A stretch of 64,000 bases of DNA from Streptomyces beigongshangae (lineage in GTDB: Bacteria > Actinomycetota > Actinomycetes > Streptomycetales > Streptomycetaceae), in assembly GCF_019710745.1 (NCBI RefSeq), contig NZ_JAHKJW010000004.1, forward strand, positions 186,001-250,000, in the 5' to 3' direction. The position numbers and the translations under genes were made by a program. The notes beneath the pieces were generated by a model. It did not search any database, was not told the DNA's origin, and was given only the letters and a program-made list of their open reading frames with translations. Of this stretch, positions 57,201 to 64,000 are shown piece by piece. Within the stretch, counting starts at the first letter, position 1, and each line of letters opens with the position of its first letter.

Positions 57201-60200
57201 GGCCCAGCTCGGTTCGGCCTCGTACCCGTGGCGTCCGGCCAGCCGGCACAGCTCCTCCGGGACGGCGCCCGGCCGTACGGCGTCCGGTGCCGTGCCGGAG
57301 AGCCGGGCCAGCAGCCGCAGGTCCTGCGCCAGCCGGGCGTCGGGGATGCCGCGCAGCACGAGCCGGTCGGGGCGTCCGGTGCGGAGCAGCGCGTCCAGAC
57401 CGTCGGCGTCGAGGCCGTCGGCGTCCAGGCCGTCGGTTTTCAGCCCCTCCGCCCGCCAGTCCCGCTCCGGCGGTGACGCCGCTCCGGGACCGTCGTCCGC
57501 CGTGCGCTCGCCGGTGACGGTGAGGACGACGTCGTAGCGGTACCGGGTCAGTTCGCTGTCGGCCGTTCCCCGCTTCGGCAGGACCCTCGCCGAGCCGATC
57601 CGCGGCCACCGTGCGGTCAGTCCGCCGAAGAACCGGGGGTCGAGGCAGAGCTCGTTCTCGGTCTCCACGCGCCAGGCGGTCTCGGCGCGCAGGACGGCGT
57701 CGGGCGTGCCCGGCTTCGCCCGGTGGGCGGCGACCGAGGCGTGGAAGGTCTCCAGGAGCGCGAGGTTGCGCAGGTCGCCCAGGAATATCCGGCCGCCGGC
57801 GGGCATCGCGTCGACTACCTGCTCCAGGACCGCCAGCAGGTAGTCCACGGACGGGAAGTACTGGACCACGGAGTTCAGGATCACGGTGTCGTACGTCTCG
57901 CCCGGGCGGATCGCGAGGTGGGCGGGACCGGCCCGCAGCCCGGTCCGCCCGGGGACGAGGGTGGTGCCGATCTCGCGCCGCAGCCGTTCGACGACCTGCT
58001 CGGACAGGTCCACGCCCTGGTAGAACTCGCAGTCGGGGGCGATCCGGGCGAGGATCAGGCCGGTGCCGCAGCCGATCTCCAGGGCCCGGCCCGGCCGCAG
58101 CGCGCGTATGCGGTCGACCGTGGCGTCGAGCCACTCGCGCATCGCGTCGGCCCCGATCGGCTCGCCGGTGTAGCTGCTGGTCCAGCCGGCCAGGTCGAAC
58201 GAGGGGTCGGCGGGGCGCTCCGCGCGGCCGTAGGTGTCCTCGTACAGCGTCCGCCAGCGGTCCACCCAGTCCGTCTCGGCCGCCGCGTCCGACGCCGGGT
58301 CCGACGCCGCGTCCGACGCCCCGCCGGGACCGGGGCCGGGGTCGGGACCGGGGCCGGGATCGAGGGCGGGGCTGACGAAGGCGGCCAGCTGCCGGGACCC
58401 GGGGTCGGTGCCGTACGCGATCACGGCGGCCTCCCGGACCGCCGGGTCCCGGGCCAGCGCGGCGGCCACCTCCTGCGGCTCGACCCGGTGACCGCGGATC
58501 TTCACCTGGTCGTCGAGGCGGCCCAGGTACTCCAGGTCCCCGGAGGCCGTCCGGCGCACCCGGTCACCGGTCCGGTACAGACGCCCGCCCGGCTCGCCGC
58601 CGAAGGGGTCGGGGACGAAGCGCTCCGCCGTCAGGCCGGGGCGGTTCCAGTAGCCGTGGCAGACGCCCGCCCCGCCGACGTGCAGCTCCCCGGGCGCGCC
58701 CGGGGGCACCGGGTTCATCGCCTCGTCGAGCACGTACAGCCGCACGTGGTGCAGGGGCCCGCCGATCGGCACCCGGCCGAAGCCGCCGGCCGGGTGCGCG
58801 CTGTCGTACGCGGCGCAGGCCACGGCGGTCTCCGTCGGACCGTACTCGTTGACGATCCGGGGCGCTCCGGCCCCCGTGCGCCAGACCGTGAGCTGCTCCT
58901 CGCGCAGTTCCTCGCCGCCGACGACCAGGGCGCGGGTCCACGCCCCGGCACGCGCGGGGGCCGTGGAGTCCTCCAGCATCCTCAGGTGCGAGGGTGTGAG
59001 CTTGACGAAGGCGAGGCCGGTGTCCGCCTCGGCCGAGGCGCGCAGGGCCTCGCCGGGCGTGCCCGGGTCGTCGTCGGCGAGCAGCAGGCGCCGGCCGGCC
59101 AGCAGCGGGGCGAAGAGGCTCGTCACGGTCAGGTCGAAGGAGAGCGAGGAGTGCACGGGGACGGCGCCGTCCGTCCCGGGCGGCAGGTACGTCTCCACCG
59201 CCCACAGCAGGTAGTTGGCGACCTGGCGGTGGGAGAGCATGGCGCCCTTGGGCCCGCCGGTCGAGCCGGAGGTGTACATCAGGTACATCAGGTCGTCGGG
59301 CCCGCCGGCGCCCTCCGGCGGGGCCCCGGTCGCCTCCTCGGCCACCCGGTCCGGGTCCACCACGACGACCGGGACGGCCGGGGCGTCCGGGGCGACGGGG
59401 GTGTCCGGGGCGTTCGGGGTTGTGGGGGCGTTCGGGGTGTCCGGGACGGCGGGGTTCTCCGGCCGTGCGTCGGTGACCAGCAGCATCGCCCCGCTGTCGT
59501 GCAGCACGTGAGCGCGCCGGGCCCGCGGATGGGCCGGGTCGAGCGCCACGTACGCGGCGCCGCTCTTCAGCACGGCGAGCAGCGCGACCAGCGCCTCGGG
59601 CGTACGGGGCAGCAGCACCGCGACCACGCGGCCGGGACCGGCGCCGAGACCGCGCAGCCGGTGGGCGAGGCCGTTGGCGCGGCGGTCGAGGTCCCGGTAG
59701 GTCAGGTCGGCGCGGCCCTGCGCCGACACGGCCACCGCGTCGGGGGCGGTGCGTGCCCGCTCGGCGAAGAGCCGCTCCACGCGCACGTCCTCGGGGCGCT
59801 CCGGGGCGGCGCCGTGCCCCTCGCGCAGGACCCGCTCCCTGTCCTCGGCGGTCAGCAGCGGCAGTTCACCGATCCGTGCGCCGGGGGCGGCGGCCACGGC
59901 GTCGAGCAGGACACCCAGCGAGCGGGCGAGCCGCTCACCGGTCGCCGTGTCGAACAGGTCCGCGGCGTGGATGAGCCGGGCCTCCAGTCCGGCGCCGGTC
60001 TCCCAGACGTTCAGGTCGAGGTCGAAGCGGGCGGCGTCGTGGTCCAGGTGGTCCAGCGGGAGGAGGTCGATCCCGCCCGGCAGGGTGCGGACCGGACGTG
60101 ACGGCGTGTTGTGCAGGGTGAGGTTGACCTGGTAGATCGGGTTCCGGCCGGGGCTGCGCTCCGGATGCAGCCGCCGGGCGACCAGGTCGAGGGGCACGTC

Positions 60201-61412
60201 CTGGTTCTCGTACGCCTCCAGGCACGTCGTGCGGACCTCGGCGAGGAAGTCCTCGAAGGACGCCCCCGGCACCACCCGCGAGCGCAACGGGACCGAGTTG
60301 GCGAAGAAGCCGACCAGCCCGTGGAAACCGCGGTAGCGCCGGTTGGCGACGGGGGTGCCGACCACCACGTCGTCGTGGCCGCCGTACCGGGCGAGCACGA
60401 TCTGGAACGCCGCGAGCAGCACCATGAACAGGGTGCTGCCGGTGCGCGCGGAGATCCTCCGCAACTCGTCGGTCACGGGCGCGGGAACGGTGAACACCGT
60501 GGACCCGGCGCGCCCCCCGGGGCGCTCGGGACGGGGACGGTCGGCGGGCAGCGGCATCGGGTCCGGGGCGCCGGCCAGCCGGCGTTCCCAGTAGTCCAGC
60601 TGGTCGGCGGCCTCGGCGCCCTCGGCCCACTCGTGCTGCCAGCGGGCGTACTCGGCGTACTGCACCGGCTGGACGGGCGGTTCGGGCGCCCGCCCCTCCA
60701 GACGCGCCCCGTACGCGGCGCCCAGGTCGCGCAGGAGGACGTCCAGCGACCAGCCGTCGACGACCGCGTGGTGGAAGGTGAGCACCAGGACCGCGTCGTC
60801 GGCGGCGAGGCGCAGCAGCCGGAACCGCAGCAGCGGTCCCCGGGCCAGGTCGAACCGCTCCCCGGCGTCCGCCCGCGCGAGCCGCTCGGCCTCCGCCCGC
60901 CGGTCGTCCCCGGGCAGCGCGGACAGGTCGACGACGGGCAGCGCCCGGTGCCGGTACGGCAGGACCCGCTGCACGGTACGGCCGTCCCGGACCGGCAGGA
61001 CGGTGCGCAGGACGGCGTGGTGGCGCAGCAGGTCGTTGAGGGCGGCTTCGAGGGCGGTGTCGTCCAGCGGTCCGGTGAGACGGTGCACGACGGGGCTGTG
61101 GTAGGCCGGGCTGTCCGGATCCAGCCCGGACAGGAACGCCATCCGGCGCTGGGTGAAGGACGCGGGGGCCTCCCCGTCGCCGTCCAGGGCGGGCAGCCCG
61201 GTCGGGAGGCCCTTCTCCCACAGCCGCTGCCGCAGCAGGGCCCGCTGCCCGGCGGGGAGGCGTTCGATTTTGTCCCGCAGGTCCGCGTCGATCGCGCCGT
61301 TCGCATCGTTCGCGCCGTTCGCATCGATGGCGCCGTTCGCATCGGTGGTGTCGGTCGTGCCAGTGCCGTCGGGCGTACCGGTCGTGTCGGCCGTCCTCGT
61401 GGTGCGCGTCAT
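54222..61412 (-). CDS. NRPS: C-A-nMT-PCP-C-TauD hydroxylase
   Basis: This is a 2396-residue NRPS with ATG start overlapping the preceding NRPS stop (ATGA). After an Asp/Asn/Ala/Gly-repeat N-terminus, residues 60-500 are a C domain (HHAVVDG near 213). An A domain covers about 540-1000: 'MYTSGSTGGPKG', 'FDLTVTSLF', 'VKLTPSHL', 'NEYGPTETAVA', with pocket code about D-L-T-K-V-G-E-V-A-K, Asn-like. It is interrupted by an N-methyltransferase domain (about 1040-1310, 'ALEIGCGTGLILARI'). The PCP is 'LGGHSLLTFRL' near 1540. A second C domain covers about 1590-2040 (HHVTVDG near 1740). A C-terminal TauD/TfdA hydroxylase covers 2060-2396, with the Fe ligands 'WHNENSF' (HxE, AsnO-like) near 2177, a distal His in 'TAHARNPF' and an Arg after it. 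No A/PCP follows the second C; these are on the next protein. Predicted product: N-methylated Asn-like residue, then beta-hydroxylation. Confidence 0.9.
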   Translation of the reverse strand: MTRTTRTADTTGTPDGTGTTDTTDANGAIDANGANDANGAIDADLRDKIERLPAGQRALLRQRLWEKGLPTGLPALDGDGEAPASFTQRRMAFLSGLDPDSPAYHSPVVHRLTGPLDDTALEAALNDLLRHHAVLRTVLPVRDGRTVQRVLPYRHRALPVVDLSALPGDDRRAEAERLARADAGERFDLARGPLLRFRLLRLAADDAVLVLTFHHAVVDGWSLDVLLRDLGAAYGARLEGRAPEPPVQPVQYAEYARWQHEWAEGAEAADQLDYWERRLAGAPDPMPLPADRPRPERPGGRAGSTVFTVPAPVTDELRRISARTGSTLFMVLLAAFQIVLARYGGHDDVVVGTPVANRRYRGFHGLVGFFANSVPLRSRVVPGASFEDFLAEVRTTCLEAYENQDVPLDLVARRLHPERSPGRNPIYQVNLTLHNTPSRPVRTLPGGIDLLPLDHLDHDAARFDLDLNVWETGAGLEARLIHAADLFDTATGERLARSLGVLLDAVAAAPGARIGELPLLTAEDRERVLREGHGAAPERPEDVRVERLFAERARTAPDAVAVSAQGRADLTYRDLDRRANGLAHRLRGLGAGPGRVVAVLLPRTPEALVALLAVLKSGAAYVALDPAHPRARRAHVLHDSGAMLLVTDARPENPAVPDTPNAPTTPNAPDTPVAPDAPAVPVVVVDPDRVAEEATGAPPEGAGGPDDLMYLMYTSGSTGGPKGAMLSHRQVANYLLWAVETYLPPGTDGAVPVHSSLSFDLTVTSLFAPLLAGRRLLLADDDPGTPGEALRASAEADTGLAFVKLTPSHLRMLEDSTAPARAGAWTRALVVGGEELREEQLTVWRTGAGAPRIVNEYGPTETAVACAAYDSAHPAGGFGRVPIGGPLHHVRLYVLDEAMNPVPPGAPGELHVGGAGVCHGYWNRPGLTAERFVPDPFGGEPGGRLYRTGDRVRRTASGDLEYLGRLDDQVKIRGHRVEPQEVAAALARDPAVREAAVIAYGTDPGSRQLAAFVSPALDPGPGPDPGPGPGGASDAASDPASDAAAETDWVDRWRTLYEDTYGRAERPADPSFDLAGWTSSYTGEPIGADAMREWLDATVDRIRALRPGRALEIGCGTGLILARIAPDCEFYQGVDLSEQVVERLRREIGTTLVPGRTGLRAGPAHLAIRPGETYDTVILNSVVQYFPSVDYLLAVLEQVVDAMPAGGRIFLGDLRNLALLETFHASVAAHRAKPGTPDAVLRAETAWRVETENELCLDPRFFGGLTARWPRIGSARVLPKRGTADSELTRYRYDVVLTVTGERTADDGPGAASPPERDWRAEGLKTDGLDADGLDADGLDALLRTGRPDRLVLRGIPDARLAQDLRLLARLSGTAPDAVRPGAVPEELCRLAGRHGYEAEPSWAEGRPDGSYDLLLHRRGTPPPALPPVVAAGWPHRLATAPLWRPAALAALPGIGSRLAERLPGPLLPARYVVLRRIPLNANGKVDRAALTDLLPATEDEAGPGDPGTRPEAELTPTQRRTAAIWSELLGRDGIRAEDDFFDLGGHSLLTFRLVFRLREEFEVEVPIRGPFDASTLGALAALVDGLVAEKNRPVLPALVPAERDGTVPASFAQERLWFLHQMEPGTARYNFPLFVRLTGELDVGLLRRSLAEIVRRHEVLRTVLTARDGQPFQTVLPAGPPELPLTDLASDPPELREQRARQLAREQYAEPFDLATGPVLRAGLLRLDATDHVLLLTAHHVTVDGWSAAVLLDELAELYTAGRAHRAPRLPELPVQYADYAIWQRRLAGAGHFDRLVEHWTARLRGILDLPGLPLDRPRPAHPENRGESLRFRIPAPVADGVRALCREEDGTLFMALLVALYAVVNRRTGETDLVVGSDVAGRSDSRTEPLIGFFVNQIVLRADLTGAPTWRDLLGRTKDVALDAYAHQDLPFEEIVKALSPPRTRNQSPLFQIKLVLNSNRRAADTMDGLRLSPFTVDLIDTSRFDITLVLEEDDDGIAGFLNYDPDLFDASTMEELREQYAALVADMAARPDASIADAPLPATAPTARPAPGRTGRRGPGSLRGIKPTKVAVAADDMVVREPLRNGADLPLVLRPARPDVDLTAWARSHRTRLDTELERHGALLFRGFAVTDPDALERFASVFVDDLFGENGEHPRAALGGNVYTPVFFPPEEKLLWHNENSFNDEGPARIWFCCVRPADSGGETPLADSRAVYRKLDPAVREEFTAKGVRYVRNYGTGLGLDWRDVFRTGDRAAVEARCARQGLRHEWHGDRLRTTAVRPAVLRHPRTGEWSWFNQAQHWHTACLSAEVRESLLSTMAPADLPRSCRFGDGTEIPDATMHEILRVYRELEVAFPWERGDVMLLDNILTAHARNPFRGERELLVAMGDMVSYR

Positions 61413-64000
61413 GCGGCTCCCCCTGCTCGTCCCTCGGCGCGCCGGGACGTGGCGAGCCGCTCCAGTTCGGCCACCAGGCCGTCGAGTCGTTCCGAGTCCT
61501 CGTCGTCCTGGCTGTCCTGGCCGCCCTGGGCGTCCTCGTCCGCTCGCGCGGCCGCCGGTGCCGGTGCGGCGCCCGCCCCGTCGGCGGCCCGCTCGACCTC
61601 GACGGCCAGACCGGCCAGGGTCGGCACGTCGAACAGGGTGCGCAGCGGCAGCGCCACCCCGAGCAGTTCGCGGATCGAAGCGCGCACCACCGAGGCCAGC
61701 AGCGAGTGACCGCCGATGAGGAAGAAGCTGTCGTGCACCCCGAAGGACCGCACGCGCAGGGCGTCCGCCCAGATCTCCCACAGGGCGCGCTCCGTCGCCG
61801 TCCTCGGCGCCACCGTGCCGGCGTCCGGCGGTCCGGCCGCGCCCGCGTCGATGCCGGGCAGCGCCCGGGTGTCGGTCTTCCCGCTGGGTGTCGTGGGCAG
61901 CTCGCCGAGCAGGACGACATGGCCGGGCACCATGTGCGACGGCAGCCGGTCCCGCAGCCCGCCCAGCAGCTCCGGCGGGGACGGCCGGTGCCCCGGCCCG
62001 GGGACGACGTAGGCGACGAGCCGCCGGTCCCCGGCGACGTCGACCGCCCGCACGACGCACTCGCGCACGTCGTCGCGGGCCAGCAGCGCCGCCTCGACCT
62101 CTCCCGGTTCTATGCGGTAGCCACGGATCTTCACCTGCTGGTCGGCCCGGCCGAGGAAGTCCAGCGCCCCGTCCGGGAGCCTTCGCACCAGGTCGCCGGT
62201 GCGGTACATCAGCGCCCCCGGCTCGGGGGCGAACGGATCCGGCAGGAAGCGCTCCGCGGTGCGGCCCGGTCGGCCCAGATAGCCCCGGGCGACCCCCGGC
62301 CCGCCGACGTACAACTCGCCGGTCACCCCGACCGGCACGGGTCCCAGCTCCTGGTCCAGCACGTGCAGGGTGGTGTTGGTGAGAGCGGAGCCGATGGGCA
62401 CGCCCGACGCGTCCTCGGGCAGCCGGTCCACCAGGTGGGTCGTGGAGAACGTCGCGTTCTCGCTCGGGCCGTACCCGTTGTGCAGGTGCCCGGGCGGCGC
62501 GCCGCCGTGCAGCACCGCGCGCGTGCGGCGGGGGTCCATCACCTCCCCGACGACGAAGAGGTGGCGCAGTCCGCCGAAGGCCGCCGGGTCGATGTCGGTC
62601 ACCCGGTTGAAGAGGGTGCCGGTCAGGGCGACGATCGTCGGCCGCAGCTCACGCAGCGCGGCCAGCACCTCGTCGGGCCCGAGGGGTTCGTCGCCGGGCA
62701 GCACGTCCACCCGGGCGCCGTTGCACAGCGCCCCCCACACCTCGAAGGCGGTGATGTCGAAGGCCGGGTCGCCGAGGTGCAGCAGGACGTCGCCGGGGCC
62801 GATGGACACGTAGTCGGTCGCGGTGATCAGCCGTACGACGGCCCGATGGGGTATCCCGACGGCCTTGGGCCGCCCGGTAGACCCGGAGGTGTGCACCACG
62901 GCGGCCAGCCCGACGGGGTGGGAGCGGGACCGCGGAAGCGGATCGGCGGGGCGGTGCCCGGCGTGCTCCGGGCCGGCCGTACCGTCGCCGTCGCGTTTCG
63001 CACCGTCGTGTTCCGCGTCGGCGAGCCGCAGTACGGGTACGCCCAGGCCGTGCAGCCAGCCGGGGGGTTCGGCGCGGCCGAGGACGGCGGTGATCCCGGC
63101 GTCGTCGGTCATGGACCGCAGCCGTTCCTCGGGGTGGCCGGGATCGAGGACGAGGGGGGCGCCACCGGCCAGGAGCACCCCGAGCATGGCCGTGACCAGG
63201 TCGGCGGAGCGTCGCATGTGCAGGGCGACGACGGAGTCCGGGGCGACGCCGGCCGCGATCAGGGTCCGTGCGACCCGCTCGGCCCGCTCCCGCAGCCGCG
63301 CGTACGTCCAGGTTCCGGTGCGGTCGGTGAGGGCGGGGGCCCGCGGGGTGCGGTCCGCCCACGCGAGGAACAGGCCGTCCACGGTGGCCGGTTCGGGCAG
63401 GGGACGGGCGGTGGCGTTCCACGCGTCTATCCGGGCCCGGTCCCCGGGCGACAGCACCGGAACCTCCCCGATCCGCCGGTCGGGGGTCTCGGCGAGGGCG
63501 GTGAGCAGGGCGCGGAAGGCGGTCACCATGCGGTCGGCCGACTCCGGCAGCCACAGGTCGGACGCGAGACGCAGCTCGGCCCGGAGACCGCCCCGCCCGT
63601 CGTCGGTGTCGGTACGGTCGGCGTCGGCGTCGGCGTCGGCATCGGTCACCGTGCACTGCAGGTCGTAGGGGACGGTCGTGTCGTCCACGGGGAGTGCGGA
63701 CGTGGTGAGCCCCGCCACGGTGAAGCCCGTACGCCGCGTGTCCGGCACGGTGAGGACCGCTTGACAGAGCGGATGGCGGCTCAGGTCCCACTCCTGGCCC
63801 GAGAGCCGGACGAGCCGTCCGAAGGGGACGCCGGAGTGCCGCTCCGTTTCCTCCCGGGCGCGTGCGACGCGACGGACCGTCTCCCGCAAGGAGGGACGGC
63901 CCGTCAGATCGACCCGCAGCGGGAGCAGATCCCCGTACGGCCCGAACGCCGTCCGCGCGGACCCCGGCGCACGGCGGTCCACGGGGACGCCGAACACCAC
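61409..64000 (-). CDS. NRPS: C(partial)-A-PCP, runs off the right edge
   Basis: The 863 visible residues are the C-terminal part of an NRPS whose start lies beyond base 64000. Residues 1-200 are the end of a condensation domain. The A domain (about 210-735) has 'VHTSGSTGRPKAV', 'FDITAFEVWGALCNG', 'LFVVGEVMD' and 'NGYGPSENATF'; the estimated pocket code D-I-F-A-F-V-G-T-F-K does not match a common published code, so no substrate is predicted. The PCP is 'FFLIGGHSLLASVV' near residue 763. The last 70 residues are an acidic docking-type tail ('EDAQGGQDSQDDEDSERLDGLVAELERL'). It is the upstream partner of the next NRPS (ATGA overlap). Further modules may lie beyond the edge. Confidence 0.88.
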   Translation of the reverse strand: MVFGVPVDRRAPGSARTAFGPYGDLLPLRVDLTGRPSLRETVRRVARAREETERHSGVPFGRLVRLSGQEWDLSRHPLCQAVLTVPDTRRTGFTVAGLTTSALPVDDTTVPYDLQCTVTDADADADADRTDTDDGRGGLRAELRLASDLWLPESADRMVTAFRALLTALAETPDRRIGEVPVLSPGDRARIDAWNATARPLPEPATVDGLFLAWADRTPRAPALTDRTGTWTYARLRERAERVARTLIAAGVAPDSVVALHMRRSADLVTAMLGVLLAGGAPLVLDPGHPEERLRSMTDDAGITAVLGRAEPPGWLHGLGVPVLRLADAEHDGAKRDGDGTAGPEHAGHRPADPLPRSRSHPVGLAAVVHTSGSTGRPKAVGIPHRAVVRLITATDYVSIGPGDVLLHLGDPAFDITAFEVWGALCNGARVDVLPGDEPLGPDEVLAALRELRPTIVALTGTLFNRVTDIDPAAFGGLRHLFVVGEVMDPRRTRAVLHGGAPPGHLHNGYGPSENATFSTTHLVDRLPEDASGVPIGSALTNTTLHVLDQELGPVPVGVTGELYVGGPGVARGYLGRPGRTAERFLPDPFAPEPGALMYRTGDLVRRLPDGALDFLGRADQQVKIRGYRIEPGEVEAALLARDDVRECVVRAVDVAGDRRLVAYVVPGPGHRPSPPELLGGLRDRLPSHMVPGHVVLLGELPTTPSGKTDTRALPGIDAGAAGPPDAGTVAPRTATERALWEIWADALRVRSFGVHDSFFLIGGHSLLASVVRASIRELLGVALPLRTLFDVPTLAGLAVEVERAADGAGAAPAPAAARADEDAQGGQDSQDDEDSERLDGLVAELERLATSRRAEGRAGGAA

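Noticed and set aside
61413..62060. Extended N-terminus of the second NRPS to 62060
   Set aside because: The extension is Arg/Gly-rich and antiparallel in reading to the true PCP-coding frame of the upstream NRPS. ATG 61412 overlaps the upstream stop as ATGA, which is the natural coupled start.

Overview
The window is high-GC DNA (GTG and TTG starts, GTGA/ATGA stop-start overlaps, third-position G/C bias) from an actinomycete, almost certainly a Streptomyces. Support comes from a DnaK-GrpE-DnaJ-HspR operon with HAIR operators, a ClpB gene with its own HAIR, Scr1-type regulator/DUF397 pairs, an extracellular-type contractile injection system (CIS) and a large NRPS cluster.

Layout. (1) 1-13.4 kb: one end of a Streptomyces-type CIS locus. 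Reading leftwards on the minus strand it holds a LuxR-type regulator, a DUF4255 cap-like protein, an AAA+ ATPase, the sheath, an inner tube, small assembly proteins, a very long Pro/Ala-rich protein with recurring VQR motifs, a second tube-like protein and the start of a LysM-type baseplate protein that runs off the window. Between ATPase and sheath, on the opposite strand, sit an M35 (aspzincin)-like metallopeptidase, which is a candidate effector, and a single-pass membrane protein. (2) 13.6-20 kb: a LAL-type LuxR regulator, an acetyltransferase and a membrane (Fe-S) oxidoreductase. (3) 20-24.5 kb: dnaK-grpE-dnaJ-hspR. (4) 24.5-38.3 kb: a variable region between hspR and clpB. It contains a gene-poor stretch, a ribbon-helix-helix protein, a small operon of unknown function, a methyltransferase/DUF397 pair, the truncated remains of a divergent SDR/LysR pair, an HTH gene, an MFS exporter, an orphan sugar-binding lipoprotein, and three paralogous LuxR regulators beside a small secreted protein with three DSTWP repeats and a degenerate Rieske-like protein. 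(5) 38.3-46.2 kb: clpB, a YbjN-like gene, a membrane glycosyltransferase, an anti-sigma-like ATPase, an Scr1-type regulator with a tandem-duplicated DUF397 partner, and a winged-helix protein. (6) 46.2-64 kb: an NRPS cluster read leftwards and open at the right edge. It has three NRPS genes with translationally coupled ends, and further downstream an ATP-grasp ligase, a methyltransferase and an FAD/NAD(P)-binding protein.

How the parts work together. HspR should repress both dnaK and clpB through the HAIR sites at 20092-20112 and 38331-38351. The NRPSs read as C-A-PCP (partial), then C-A(nMT)-PCP-C-TauD, then degenerate C-A-PCP-TE. The last two adenylation domains have Asn-like pocket residues. 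A TauD/AsnO-type hydroxylase followed by a C-like domain lacking the catalytic histidines suggests a peptide with N-methyl-Asn-like and beta-hydroxy-Asn/Asp-like residues.

The most unusual points are the aspzincin-like gene inside the CIS locus, the DSTWP-repeat peptide/LuxR triad, and the split hydroxylase arrangement of the NRPS. All functional statements are read from sequence; no database search was run.
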